Assembly (NCBI GenBank): GCA_016720655.1
Contig: JADKKE010000004.1
Coordinates: forward strand, 186,001 to 250,000
Source of the DNA: Bacteroidota bacterium
GTDB taxonomy: Bacteria > Bacteroidota > Bacteroidia > AKYH767-A > 2013-40CM-41-45
Reading direction: 5' to 3'
Length of the DNA: 64,000 nt
The position numbers were made by a program, and so were the translations under genes. Every line of letters starts with the position of its first letter. The stretch's first letter is position 1. Positions 27,658-36,502 of the stretch are shown piece after piece. Below the pieces are notes generated by a model. The model made no database searches, was not told the DNA's origin, and saw nothing but the letters and a program-made list of their open reading frames with translations.

Positions 27658-28053
27658 TTATGGTAAATCATTTAGTTTGTGAACCAATAAATTCAGGAAA
27701 TTGGTAAGTGGTTTTACAGCCATCATTTTTAGCATAGGGTTGAGGTCGGCATCAAATGCAAGCTGAACTTCACATTGTGGTGCAAGGTCTTTAATCGAAC
27801 AATCAAGATTAAAATCAAAAGGCGCTTTGCCATTGCGGGTAACTTTAATCATTGTGTGTGGGATTTTTTCTACAATCTTCATCCCCAAACTAGCCATTCC
27901 GGCAATGGTAAAACTACAATCTTCTTCTGTCGATTGCCAGTTTGTAACCTGCTCAGGCATGAGCTTTTGAAAATTATTAAAATTGCTCAGAAAAGTGTAG
28001 ATCTCTTCGGATGTTTTGTTGACAGTAACTTTGTCGCTTTCGATTCGGGTCAT
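27658..28053 (-). CDS. SRPBCC (START-like) family protein
   Basis: 131 residues. The start MTRIESDKVTVNKTSEEIYTFLSNFNNFQKLMPEQV is typical of the SRPBCC/polyketide-cyclase fold, followed by FTIAGMASLGMKIVEKIPHTMIKVT and a long C-terminal helix (LTNFLNLLVHKLNDL). No signal peptide, so cytoplasmic; it probably binds a hydrophobic ligand. It follows pyrE on the same strand with a heptad array in the gap, an order often seen in Bacteroidota. Ligand unknown. Confidence 0.78.
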   Translation of the reverse strand: MTRIESDKVTVNKTSEEIYTFLSNFNNFQKLMPEQVTNWQSTEEDCSFTIAGMASLGMKIVEKIPHTMIKVTRNGKAPFDFNLDCSIKDLAPQCEVQLAFDADLNPMLKMMAVKPLTNFLNLLVHKLNDLP

Positions 28054-28063
28054 TTTTTGGGAG

Positions 28064-28098
28064 TAAATAGTGAAGGGTAAATAGTGAATAGTAAGGAG
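28064..28098 (+). repeat. Heptad array TAAATAG/TGAAGGG x5
   Basis: Units TAAATAG, TGAAGGG, TAAATAG, TGAATAG, TAAGGAG in register, every one beginning with a stop trinucleotide on the plus strand. It lies between the pyrE stop and the SRPBCC start, antisense to both. Confidence 0.82.
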
Positions 28099-28103
28099 TT
28101 CTC

Positions 28104-28742
28104 TCAGCTCCAGCTTTCAGGCGATTGTCGCCACTGACGAAGTGTGATGAGGTCTTTTGCGGTTATGTAATTTGCTTCGAGTGCTTTGTCGAGCAGGGTT
28201 TCGTAATCACACAATGAAATATTCAGACAATTTTCTTTTTCAAAATTATCTTCTGCAATTTGAAATCCATAAGTGAAAACAGAGATCATTCCTTTGACGA
28301 GACAACCGGAATCCCTAAGCGCCTGCACTGCTTTCAGCGAAGATTTTCCTGTAGAAATTAAATCTTCAATCACAACGACAGATTGTCCTGCGGTCACTTC
28401 TCCTTCAATCAGATTCTCCCGACCATGGTCCTTTGGAGAAGAACGAACATATACAAAAGGTAAGCCCATTGCTTCGGCAACCAGCGCGCCCTGTGCTATT
28501 GCAGCTGTTGCAACGCCGGCAATACAATCCGGTTTACCGTATTTTACTTCAATGGCCTTCACGAGGGCTTGTCTGATGTATGTTCTCACTTTCGGGTGAG
28601 AAAGACTAATGCGATTGTCACAATAAATTGGTGACTTCCATCCGGATGCCCAGGTGAAAGGACGGTCAGGTTGTAATTTTATTGCTTTAATTTGTAAAAG
28701 GTATTCTGCGATATTTGCTGCTGTTTCGTCTTTCACTGCCAT
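28104..28742 (-). CDS. pyrE: Orotate phosphoribosyltransferase
   Basis: 212 residues from the ATG at 28742 (MAVKDETAANIAEYLLQI). Signature elements are FTWASGWKSPIYCDNR (PRPP loop region), CIAGVATAAIAQGALVAEAMGLPFVYVRSSPKDHG with the catalytic Lys region, and the PRPP motif VVVIEDLISTGKSS. It makes OMP from orotate and PRPP in pyrimidine synthesis. It is divergent from the NUDIX gene, with the SRPBCC gene downstream. Confidence 0.95.
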   Translation of the reverse strand: MAVKDETAANIAEYLLQIKAIKLQPDRPFTWASGWKSPIYCDNRISLSHPKVRTYIRQALVKAIEVKYGKPDCIAGVATAAIAQGALVAEAMGLPFVYVRSSPKDHGRENLIEGEVTAGQSVVVIEDLISTGKSSLKAVQALRDSGCLVKGMISVFTYGFQIAEDNFEKENCLNISLCDYETLLDKALEANYITAKDLITLRQWRQSPESWS

Positions 28743-28879
28743 GAGGCAAACGTACTTGATTTCTTGCACTTGACAAAGCAAGCAGAGTGCGAAAATCCTG
28801 ATTTTAATCAGGAATGAACTACCCGACACTTCTTAGTGTATATTTGAATTAATTTGTTATTTCATTATAAAGAAGTTGT

Positions 28880-29530
28880 ATGAAGGAGAAATCAGAGTAT
28901 AAAGTTTTTGTAAACGACAAGCCATTTGTGATCCGGGAAATTTATCAGCCTTCGGAAAAAGATGAAACCGAAGGGATGCAAATTATTAGTGAATCAAGCG
29001 TTTCTCTTGAAAAAGCAATCGGGGACCTGGAAAGAAATAAAAAGTGGAAGCAGGTGAATTATCTCACGGATTCCACTTTGCAAACCTGGAAACAAATGGT
29101 ATCTCAATTTACTTTGATTGAAGCTGCAGGCGGACTCGTTCAAAAGAATGACGATTCATATCTTGTCATTTTCCGGAGAGGGAAATGGGATTTACCAAAA
29201 GGAAAACTTGATTATGATGAAAGTCCTGAGCAGGCTGCCTTGCGTGAAGTGGAGGAGGAGTGCGGGATAAGCAAGCTTCGAATCCTTAAACCTTTGCCGA
29301 CGACATTTCATACGTATCCTGAAGGAGGCCGGAGAATTCTTAAAAAAACACATTGGTACCTGATGGAATCTGACGACAACAGAAAATTAATTCCACAGGC
29401 TGAAGAAGATATTCAGGAAGCACTTTGGATGAGTGAAACGGAAATAAAAACTAAAGTTTTTTCAAACACATACAATTCCATTCAAGATTTATTGGTGTCT
29501 TTTTTCAATTCCCCTCAAAACGCGAAGTGA
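28880..29530 (+). CDS. NUDIX hydrolase
   Basis: 216 residues. The first ~85 form an unassigned N-terminal region. The NUDIX box GKLDYDESPEQAALREVEEECGI (GX5EX7REUXEEXGU) is complete at about residues 111-133. TFHTYPEGGRRILKKTHWYLM follows, then a C-terminal helix. It hydrolyses a nucleoside diphosphate linked to another group; the substrate cannot be read from sequence. Convergent with the next gene, whose stop lies two bases away. Confidence 0.88.
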   Translation: MKEKSEYKVFVNDKPFVIREIYQPSEKDETEGMQIISESSVSLEKAIGDLERNKKWKQVNYLTDSTLQTWKQMVSQFTLIEAAGGLVQKNDDSYLVIFRRGKWDLPKGKLDYDESPEQAALREVEEECGISKLRILKPLPTTFHTYPEGGRRILKKTHWYLMESDDNRKLIPQAEEDIQEALWMSETEIKTKVFSNTYNSIQDLLVSFFNSPQNAK

Positions 29531-29531
29531 T

Positions 29532-30317
29532 TTATTTGAATTCGAGATAGCTTGTTGTAATGAGAATATTATCTGTTGTATACAGGCTTACTTTATAAGC
29601 GGCAGCTTCCGGAAAAGTGACCAGTGCATATCCTCTGTTTGAATCCTGAATGAAGGTAAATTGACTGGATGTCATGAAACGGCTGTATTCGCTTCCTTCT
29701 TTTTTCCAAATGTCTACGATACGCTCCGGTGTTGTAATGTCAAAGGGTTCGATGTATAAATAGATTTTACCTCGTGTACTCCGGAATGGAAATTCGGTAT
29801 TCAAATTTGCGTTTTCGTCAAGCAAGCCATCTGAAAATAATATCTGAGTCGTATGCAATGAGTCCGGTGCCAATGCAACCGCGTTCGTTTCATGTTGGAC
29901 TTCGCCTTCCTCCATTGAATTCGAAACACTGATGACTTCATCGGCTAATATTCTGTTGTCGTAATCGTAATATCGAATTCTGTAATCGCCGCTGCTTTTG
30001 ATTTTAAAATCGCTTACAATTCCTGCTTGTGTAGGATCACTGAAAAATGAAATTTCATCGAATTTTGAAAAATTACTTTTTTGCAACTTTTCAAAAGTTA
30101 TCTTAATCTTACGGGTGTTGAGTTTTCCGGAATCGGATTTGTAATGCATTTTTACTGTTTGCCCGCCGGGATCCATAATTAAAGATTGCATGACGCCAAT
30201 CTCCTGGCCGCTAGTTGTGACGCTGTCACAGAACACCAATGTTCCCTGAGCAGAGATCAGATGAAGAAAAGCAGCGAATAGAATTATGAGTACTAACAGA
30301 AACAATCTCCGGAGCAT
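29532..30317 (-). CDS. Secreted protein of unknown function
   Basis: 261 residues. A clear signal peptide (RLFLLVLIILFAAFLHLISA) is followed by a soluble beta-rich protein: TLVFCDSVTTSGQEIG, PGGQTVKMHYKSDSGKLNTRKIKI, GDYRIRYYDYDNRILADEVISV, RGKIYLYIEPFDITTPERIVDIW, EAAAYKVSLYTTDNILITTSYLEF. The pattern suggests two Ig-like or C2-like beta sandwiches. I do not recognise a family. It is downstream of coaD on the same strand. Confidence 0.55.
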   Translation of the reverse strand: MLRRLFLLVLIILFAAFLHLISAQGTLVFCDSVTTSGQEIGVMQSLIMDPGGQTVKMHYKSDSGKLNTRKIKITFEKLQKSNFSKFDEISFFSDPTQAGIVSDFKIKSSGDYRIRYYDYDNRILADEVISVSNSMEEGEVQHETNAVALAPDSLHTTQILFSDGLLDENANLNTEFPFRSTRGKIYLYIEPFDITTPERIVDIWKKEGSEYSRFMTSSQFTFIQDSNRGYALVTFPEAAAYKVSLYTTDNILITTSYLEFK

Positions 30318-30423
30318 ATTTCAATTGTAATTTCAGTTGATTGACCAGAATGCCAAAATCGATTTACTGAAAGTTTTAACGAATAATTAATAAATCTATT
30401 GAAAGGCTGGGGTTGAATAATTA

Positions 30424-30888
30424 TCAGGGTGTAACCGAGCTGGGTACAAATTTTGACATGTCGCCCTGGTAGAGCAGGATATCCCTAACAATGGTAGAGG
30501 AAATATGTGAAAGCGCAGGATCGGCAACTACAAATATGGTATCGATTTCAGGCACAAGTGCTCTGTTCATTTGTGCTATTGCGCGTTCGAATTCATAATC
30601 GGCTGATGTCCGCAAACCACGCAGGATATACTGAGCACCGATTTGTTTACAAAATTCTACGGTAAGTCCGCTGTAACGTTCTACACGTACTTTGTCTTCA
30701 CCCTGAAATGTTTTTTTAATAAAAATCTCTCTCCTTTCCTGCGAGAAATAATAATGCTTGTTTGAGTTGTAACCGATTCCAATTACAATTTCATCAAACA
30801 ATGTCAGGCAGCGGTGAACGATGCTTTCGTGACCCTTGGTGATTGGATCAAATGATCCCGGAAACACGGCTATTTTTTTGTCGGACAT
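30424..30888 (-). CDS. coaD: Phosphopantetheine adenylyltransferase
   Basis: 154 residues, normal length. IAVFPGSFDPITKGHESIVHR contains the TxGH nucleotidyltransferase motif, with RGLRTSADYEFERAIAQMNR and the HISSTIVRD loop (ISSTxxR) later. It makes dephospho-CoA from phosphopantetheine and ATP. Follows rsmD on the same strand, an arrangement common in bacteria; two facing repeat arrays fill the gap. Confidence 0.95.
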   Translation of the reverse strand: MSDKKIAVFPGSFDPITKGHESIVHRCLTLFDEIVIGIGYNSNKHYYFSQERREIFIKKTFQGEDKVRVERYSGLTVEFCKQIGAQYILRGLRTSADYEFERAIAQMNRALVPEIDTIFVVADPALSHISSTIVRDILLYQGDMSKFVPSSVTP

Positions 30889-30959
30889 TTTTTTAATGCT
30901 TTAAATTGAAAGAGTGGATGATTAAAAGTAGGAAATTTATTTTAATGGGATGAGAGTTG

Positions 30960-30994
30960 TGAATTATGAATTATGAGTTATGAGTTATGAGTGT
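30960..30994 (+). repeat. Heptad array TGAATTA/TGAGTTA x5
   Basis: Units TGAATTA twice, TGAGTTA twice, TGAGTGT; all begin TGA. It faces the array at 31016-31057 across a 21-base linker, between rsmD and coaD. Confidence 0.83.
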
Positions 30995-31015
30995 TCAACA
31001 AGTTGCTGAGGCATT

Positions 31016-31057
31016 CCGTCCCTCGTCCCTCGTCCCTCGTCCCTCGTCCCCCGTCCC
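31016..31057 (-). repeat. Heptad array YCGTCCC x6
   Basis: Six in-register units on the plus strand (CCGTCCC, TCGTCCC x4, CCGTCCC), GGGACGA on the minus strand. This is the one array class whose units do not start with a stop word. A further isolated CCGTCCC lies at 31093-31099 beside the rsmD stop. Confidence 0.85.
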
Positions 31058-31099
31058 TTTAGTTCAGTGTGAGTGTGGAGGGCGTTCGTCACCCGTCCC

Positions 31100-31633
31100 T
31101 CAAGCCTGATAAAATGAAAACCCCACATTCCCGTACTTACGGATAACTGAAACAGGAATTTTAGACTGTAATTCCCTTTTTGACTGATGTTCCACGATGA
31201 GCACTCCTCCGGGATTTAATAGATTTCTTTCGAAAATCAGATCCGGTAGCTGATCTGTTTCTTTCTGTTCGAATGGAGGATCAGCAAAGATGAGGTCGTA
31301 CTGAGAGATGTTTTGTTTAAGAAATTTGAAAACATCAGAACGGACGCATTTCAGCTCTTTGATTCCAAGTTTGGCAGCTGTTTCGTTTAGAAATTTTACA
31401 CAATTGAAATTAACATCAATTGCGGTAACACTTAATGCGCCCCTGGAAGCAAATTCAAGACTGATTCCACCGGCACCACTGAACAGATCCAATACCCTGA
31501 GTGTTTCGAAATCGATTTGATTGTTGAGGATGTTGAAGAGTCCCGACTTTGCATAATCTGTCGTCGGGCGCACAGGTAATGATGCGGGAGGGTTGAGTGT
31601 GCGGCCACCGAATTTTCCGCCTATGATTCGCAA
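31100..31633 (-). CDS. rsmD: 16S rRNA (guanine(966)-N2)-methyltransferase
   Basis: 177 residues from a TTG start that opens the conserved N-terminus MRIIGGKFGGRTLNPP. RPTTDYAKSGLFNIL, the SAM-binding VLDLFSGAGGISLEFASRGA, and the catalytic DLIFADPPFE motif are all present. It methylates G966 of 16S rRNA. Its start overlaps the DUF3822 stop by 13 bases, so translation is coupled; coaD follows. Confidence 0.94.
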   Translation of the reverse strand: MRIIGGKFGGRTLNPPASLPVRPTTDYAKSGLFNILNNQIDFETLRVLDLFSGAGGISLEFASRGALSVTAIDVNFNCVKFLNETAAKLGIKELKCVRSDVFKFLKQNISQYDLIFADPPFEQKETDQLPDLIFERNLLNPGGVLIVEHQSKRELQSKIPVSVIRKYGNVGFSFYQA

Positions 31634-32526
31634 AGGGATAAGCTAAAGAGTGGGTGAAAAAATTGTGCGGGCAATTCCTGGAAACCATAGCTGTATTCAG
31701 CAGGGCCCGGACGCAGACTGAAGTTTAGATTTCGAATGTAACGGAATAATAATTTGTAGAGGGCAGATTCTTTTTCTATTTCGCCTGCAAGTTTCACCTG
31801 CAATTCTTCCGGGTTCATGTCGAGCTGCTCGCAGAGAAACAATACATAATACAATGTATCCTCGATCCCATTACATGAATATGAATTCATGAGGATCAGT
31901 TTCTTTCCTTCCGTCACAATTGCGTCCATGCTGTTACCGTAGATGTTCAGGAAAAGTTGACGTTCATCGTGATTACGGGCGTACATGCTGGTGCTCTCCA
32001 GCAGTGATTTGGAATGATGTACGATTTCCGGGTCCTCAAACAGGTGATTCAACTCTGTTATTAAGGATGTAGGAATTCCGAAGATTGAATAAAGTTGGAA
32101 GAAGGGGACAGGTGAAGCATACACCGACATATCCTGATCAGTAGGTAAATTAAATTGAAGATATCCTTGTTCGTCCCCTTTTTTAAATAATCCATCAGGC
32201 ACAAGAGTATACACCGGAGAATGCACGTTTACGATTACTTTTGAAAACTCATAGGTTCGTAGCAGTTTACTCTTCGCGGAAACTCTTTCGAGTAATTCTG
32301 TCCATTGCAATTCTACCCGTTTCGGATCAGCAGGAAAAAATTCGAGAGCTAAAAAAAGATTGTCTTTGCGTTCTTTAAGGGCAATTTGAATTCCGCCGGG
32401 TTCCACTGACACCAATAAATCACATCGTCCGGCTGCATGTGTCTCGAGACTTTCGTCAAGAATGAAGATGGAAGCCGAATCGTTTGTGGAACGGCTGCGA
32501 AAGATATTTTCCGTGGTGATGTTCAA
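31621..32526 (-). CDS. DUF3822-family protein
   Basis: 301 residues from a TTG. Conserved stretches include YASPVPFFQLYSIFGIPTSLITEL, RQLFLNIYGNSMDAIVTEGKKLILMNSYSC and EDTLYYVLFLCEQLDMNPEE. The fold is actin-like (ASKHA) in related sequences, and the family is almost restricted to Bacteroidota, next to rsmD and coaD as here. No signal peptide. The TTG start is uncertain. Function unknown. Confidence 0.8.
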   Translation of the reverse strand: MNITTENIFRSRSTNDSASIFILDESLETHAAGRCDLLVSVEPGGIQIALKERKDNLFLALEFFPADPKRVELQWTELLERVSAKSKLLRTYEFSKVIVNVHSPVYTLVPDGLFKKGDEQGYLQFNLPTDQDMSVYASPVPFFQLYSIFGIPTSLITELNHLFEDPEIVHHSKSLLESTSMYARNHDERQLFLNIYGNSMDAIVTEGKKLILMNSYSCNGIEDTLYYVLFLCEQLDMNPEELQVKLAGEIEKESALYKLLFRYIRNLNFSLRPGPAEYSYGFQELPAQFFHPLFSLSLCES

Positions 32527-32681
32527 TCGAAGAGGTGTTGGGTGGCAAATCTACGAATTAAACCCAAAAAATCTTTGAAAGAGTTTGCAATAATGGCTTC
32601 ATTACTGAGAGAATGAAATGATTTTTTGAATCTATACAGATTTATTTTTAGTTTTGCCGCCGCCCGGATAATATCCAAAAT

Positions 32682-32756
32682 GGACGCTTAGCTCAGTTGG
32701 TTTAGAGCATTACCTTGACAGGGTAGGGGTCACAGGTTCGAATCCTGTAGCGTTCA
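32682..32756 (+). tRNA. tRNA-Val (anticodon GAC)
   Basis: Acceptor GGACGCT pairs with AGCGTTC; D-arm GCTCAG...GAGC; anticodon stem TTACC/GGTAG (one G-T pair) with loop TTGACAG, anticodon GAC; T-arm CACAGG-TTCGAAT-CCTGT region; discriminator A. CCA not encoded. A heptad array begins ten bases downstream. Confidence 0.94.
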
Positions 32757-32765
32757 CTTTTTTCT

Positions 32766-32821
32766 TAGTGCTTAGTGCTTAGTGCTTAGTGCTTAGTTTT
32801 TAGTTGTTAGTTGTTGGTACA
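32766..32821 (+). repeat. Heptad array TAGTGCT x8 downstream of tRNA-Val
   Basis: TAGTGCT x4, TAGTTTT, TAGTTGT x2, TGGTACA. The unit changes three times while the 7-bp register is kept. Seven of eight units begin TAG. Confidence 0.88.
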
Positions 32822-32868
32822 CCTTGGTTAGCTAATTCTTCCCTCCATTTTTCTAAGCTCACACCTCA

Positions 32869-32934
32869 CACTCACACTCACACCTCACACCTCACACTCA
32901 CACTCACACTCACACTCACACCCACACCCACACT
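32869..32934 (-). repeat. CTCACAC/CACACT mixed 6- and 7-bp array
   Basis: Alternating CTCACAC heptads and TCACAC hexamers end in CCCACA units. On the minus strand it reads TGTGAG/TGAGTG. It faces the TAGTGCT array across a 47-base linker, upstream of the pirin gene, and resembles the tract before exbD. Confidence 0.78.
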
Positions 32935-33045
32935 CCAATTCGCCTTCAGCCATTAAAATTAAGCCAAAATGAACTGAACTATCATACTCTGGTTTTAATA
33001 ATGAAAAATTTGTACTTTCAGGCTCAAGACCCAAAACCAACAGCC

Positions 33046-34191
33046 ATGTCCGACTCAATCAAAAGAAGAAATTTTCTTTCAAGATTTTCACTTGGAGTGG
33101 TAGCTGCTTTGTCGGCTCCATTCTCGGGAGTTTCAAATGCATTCAAAGAAGCAGCAAATTCAGACGCAAAGAAAATGAATCCTATAAAATCGATTAAACC
33201 GCTCGGTTTCCAATGGGAAACTGCCGACCCTTTTCTCTTTTGTGTACATCATGAAGATAAGTTTCCAAAAGGGAATGATGTCATGGGACCTGTGACATCG
33301 ATGCAAGGACGACAGCTGGGAGATGATTTTATCATCAAGGATGGATTCAGAATGTATCATGGAAAAACTGTTCCCGGTTTTCCCGGTCATCCACACAGAG
33401 GTTTCGAGACCATTACAGTTGTTCGCCAGGGATTGGTAGATCATGCAGATTCCATGGGAGCTGCAGGAAGATATGGTAACGGCGATGTACAATGGATGAC
33501 AGCAGGAAAAGGTGTTCAACATTCGGAGATGTTTCCTTTGCTCAGTAAGGAGAAAGAAAATCCTATGGAATTATTTCAGATCTGGCTAAATCTTCCTGCG
33601 AAGAATAAAATGGTTGAACCGTATTTTAAAATGCTTTGGAAGGATGCGATTCCACGGTATGTTCACCTGGATTCGAATAAAAAGAAAATTACGATCGAAG
33701 TTATTGCAGGAAAAATCGATACGATCAAAGCTCCTTCTCCACCACCGGATTCCTGGGCCTCCAATGAAAAGAATGAAGTCGCAATCTGGAACATTAAAAT
33801 GAGTGCAGGTGCTCAATGGTCGATACCAAAGGCTTCCCCGGGAATTAATCGCACTGTGTATTTTTATGAAGGAGAATCTTCCATCCTCGCCGGGACAAAT
33901 ATTCCGCGATACAATGCTGTTGAATTGGTGCCGGATGCAGATGTACTGATTCAAGCAGGAGATCAGCCGACGAGTATTCTATTGTTACAAGGAAGACCTA
34001 TCGGTGAAACTGTCATCCAGTACGGGCCCTTCGTGATGAATACAAAAGAAGAAATTAACCAGGCTTTTGAAGATTATCACAAAACTCAATTTGGTGGTTG
34101 GCCCTGGCCACGATACGACATGGTTCATTCACGGACGAAGAGCCGGTTTGCGAAACATGCGGATGGGAAAGAGGAAGTGAAAGCAACTTGA
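33046..34191 (+). CDS. Pirin-family protein with Tat signal
   Basis: 381 residues from the ATG at 33046. The N-terminus SIKRRNFLSRFSLGVVAALSAPFSG is a Tat-type signal with twin Arg. The pirin domain has the metal-binding motifs FPGHPHRGFETIT and GKGVQHSEM (His and Glu ligands), then MELFQIWLNLP. A C-terminal cupin half includes GQPTSILLLQGRPIGETVIQYGPFVMNT-like text (PIGETVIQYGPFVMNT). Pirins are usually cytoplasmic iron-dependent proteins, so a Tat signal implies folded export, perhaps with the metal already bound. Family certain, activity (quercetinase or other) not decided. Confidence 0.9.
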   Translation: MSDSIKRRNFLSRFSLGVVAALSAPFSGVSNAFKEAANSDAKKMNPIKSIKPLGFQWETADPFLFCVHHEDKFPKGNDVMGPVTSMQGRQLGDDFIIKDGFRMYHGKTVPGFPGHPHRGFETITVVRQGLVDHADSMGAAGRYGNGDVQWMTAGKGVQHSEMFPLLSKEKENPMELFQIWLNLPAKNKMVEPYFKMLWKDAIPRYVHLDSNKKKITIEVIAGKIDTIKAPSPPPDSWASNEKNEVAIWNIKMSAGAQWSIPKASPGINRTVYFYEGESSILAGTNIPRYNAVELVPDADVLIQAGDQPTSILLLQGRPIGETVIQYGPFVMNTKEEINQAFEDYHKTQFGGWPWPRYDMVHSRTKSRFAKHADGKEEVKAT

Positions 34192-34225
34192 ATTTAGTTA
34201 AATCTAAAGACATACTCGATTTAAA

Positions 34226-34270
34226 TAACCCCCAAAAATACTTTGAAACTTGAAAAGTATTTTTGGGGTT
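34226..34270. terminator. Long terminator hairpin after the pirin gene
   Basis: AACCCCCAAAAATACTTT pairs with AAAAGTATTTTTGGGGTT over about 17 bp around GAAACTTG, followed by ATCATTTT. Lies between convergent genes. Confidence 0.8.
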
Positions 34271-34313
34271 ATCATTTTATAAAATGAATTAAGGTACTCA
34301 ATACGGTTACTTT

Positions 34314-36371
34314 CTATTTTGCGATCACCACTTTTTTTATTCCTGTGAATTGATCGTTTTGGATTTGTACAAAGTAGATTCCATTCGGAAATCCAGAAGT
34401 ATTCACTTTTAACTGACTATTCACTTTTTCAACTGTGCTGAAAATCAGCTTTACGGTAATATCAAGAATGGCAATATTTGATTCTTTTAATTTATTTTCG
34501 AGTGAGATGATCAGTTCATCCGAAGCAGGGTTCGGAAATATTTTCCAGTTCAATGCTGAATTATTTTCTTCAATCGCCACAGAACCTGATTTTACTTTGA
34601 TATTATCTATATACAGACCTTTCAATTTGTTAGTTGGAGTAAAACTTCCCCAGTCAAATCCGATCTGAACTTCTCCGGAAATGCTGTCCGGAATAGTTAA
34701 CGAAATTGTTTTCCACTGATTTGCAGTCGGAATGAAGACTGCATTAGTGACTGCAGTTCTAAGCGAATCGGGTACTAATGCTTCACCGGGATGAAGGGCT
34801 GAGGTCGCTGCTCCTCGATAGTTATTGCCAATCATTTGATCTCTCTCATTTTCGCAGGGCCTTTTCCATGTGACACGAAGTCCTCCGTTAATTGCGGCAC
34901 CTACCGGACTTAAACCAAGAGCTACGCGAAATTCTAATGTACGTCCGGTCGATGTAACCTGATTTAAGTCAAAAGTGTGAGTGAAAAATGTACTGAAAAA
35001 TTTCAAGCTACTATCCAATCGGATGGAATAATTGCCGGAATCTGCAGCCAGATTTGTGATGCTCCATCTCTTACCCAGTGCGTTCCATTGAGTAATTTGT
35101 TCATTGAGAATTGTATCCTCGAAAGATTCTGTCATCGATGCATTGTAATTTGCCGGAGCGGGCAGTATCCGGATCAACTTTTCAACTGTGTCAAGTCCGA
35201 AGCTGTTGCTGACGATTAGTGTTACACGATGCAAACCGCTATCTGCAAAGATGACGGAAGGGAAGGTGTCGGTGGATAGTGCAGGGTTTCCTCCGACAAA
35301 TTCCCAATTCCAGGAATTTGCATTAGAAGAAGCAGCTTCATAAAACTGAACAGGTTTGTCGGTGCAAAGCAATCCTGAAAAATTTCCATATCCGAAATCA
35401 GCTATCGGGATATTCTGACAAGGAACCAATGTTGAATCAACTCCTGTCGCAGTGAGATTTGACGGAGTCCATAAAGAAGTTCGCCACTCATTTCTTGCAA
35501 GACATGTCCGCATACGATCAACTTGTCCTTCAGTAAACATATTGATATTTTCGGCATAATCTTCAAAATTGTTAAACATATCTCCGTTAGGTCCATTGTT
35601 GCAGGATATTTCGGGGAACACAGGGTAACTTGTACTGGCATCATCCTGTAGTGGCGTATCTGTAACGTCGTCGTCATCTGTGCATCCGGAGAGCGCCCCC
35701 CAAACGTGGTTCAATCCGAGATTGTGTGCTGTTTCGTGGGTAAGTAGATGGGAACGCTGTGGTGCAAGAAACCCATTGAACCCGTCACCAATTACATAAT
35801 ATGGTGCTTCAATAAAATCAGAATTGTCGGGTTGAGTTTGTCCGCTGTCAATAGAAGCAAGATATGCTAATCCTGATCGCAAGGGTTCATTCTCAATCCA
35901 CTTTACGATATAAATATTCAGATACTTTGTGTGGTTCCAGCCAAAATTATCATAGAGGTTACCATAGATTCCTTCTTGTGGGGTGTAGATCCTGTCAATT
36001 CCATCAGTGCAATTTCCCTGAGGATCAATTCTCGCCAAACGGAATTCGATTCTTGGATTCCCGCGTACAGGATGAAAGGGAGATGGAATATCAAAGGTGT
36101 CGGAATTCTGCCTGTTGAAGTCTTGATTTAAAATTTGCAATGCCCTGTAGACATGACTTTTTGAAATGTTTTCTGCTCCTCCTTGTGTCAGTATGTGGAA
36201 TACAGTTGGAACGACAATCACAGAGTCGCCATTTACTATCGTATCGGGTTGAAATTGACTGGTGCGAACTTGTACAGATACACCACAATTTTGATTCCAG
36301 TTATTTTGCGCGGAAACTGATGAAGCAAATAAGAAATTTAGAATGATTAAATTAATGGTAAAATTTTTCAT
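34314..36371 (-). CDS. M43 (pappalysin-type) zinc metalloprotease with PKD and T9SS domains
   Basis: 685 residues. Signal peptide (LIILNFLFASSVSAQ), then a propeptide or early catalytic region with VPTVFHILTQGG. The zinc site is HETAHNLGLNH (HExxHxxGxxH, near residue 213), with the conserved Cys/Asp-rich segments TDTPLQDDA and the NMFTEGQVDRM Met-turn region. A PKD domain (SWNWEFVGGNP...SGLHRVTLIVSN), a beta-sandwich and a T9SS type A domain (IFPNPASDELIISL...PNGIYFVQIQND) follow. A secreted protease, likely for nutrient protein breakdown. Confidence 0.93.
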   Translation of the reverse strand: MKNFTINLIILNFLFASSVSAQNNWNQNCGVSVQVRTSQFQPDTIVNGDSVIVVPTVFHILTQGGAENISKSHVYRALQILNQDFNRQNSDTFDIPSPFHPVRGNPRIEFRLARIDPQGNCTDGIDRIYTPQEGIYGNLYDNFGWNHTKYLNIYIVKWIENEPLRSGLAYLASIDSGQTQPDNSDFIEAPYYVIGDGFNGFLAPQRSHLLTHETAHNLGLNHVWGALSGCTDDDDVTDTPLQDDASTSYPVFPEISCNNGPNGDMFNNFEDYAENINMFTEGQVDRMRTCLARNEWRTSLWTPSNLTATGVDSTLVPCQNIPIADFGYGNFSGLLCTDKPVQFYEAASSNANSWNWEFVGGNPALSTDTFPSVIFADSGLHRVTLIVSNSFGLDTVEKLIRILPAPANYNASMTESFEDTILNEQITQWNALGKRWSITNLAADSGNYSIRLDSSLKFFSTFFTHTFDLNQVTSTGRTLEFRVALGLSPVGAAINGGLRVTWKRPCENERDQMIGNNYRGAATSALHPGEALVPDSLRTAVTNAVFIPTANQWKTISLTIPDSISGEVQIGFDWGSFTPTNKLKGLYIDNIKVKSGSVAIEENNSALNWKIFPNPASDELIISLENKLKESNIAILDITVKLIFSTVEKVNSQLKVNTSGFPNGIYFVQIQNDQFTGIKKVVIAK

Positions 36372-36502
36372 GGTTTCAATTATTATTTATTCAATGAATG
36401 AAGATTCTTGAAGGTGGAGAAATAACAATTGCACACGTTTGCTAAGATATTCTGGTAAAAAATTAAAGCCGGAAATCTAAGATGAAGAGAAGAATATAGT
36501 CT

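Noticed and set aside
28092..28104. Shared GGAGTTCTC word near arrays at 28095 and 39570
   Set aside because: Only two occurrences of a near-palindromic 9-mer; chance cannot be excluded.
32766..32934. CRISPR array
   Set aside because: The repeats are 6-7 bp, directly adjacent, with no spacers, and no cas genes are near.
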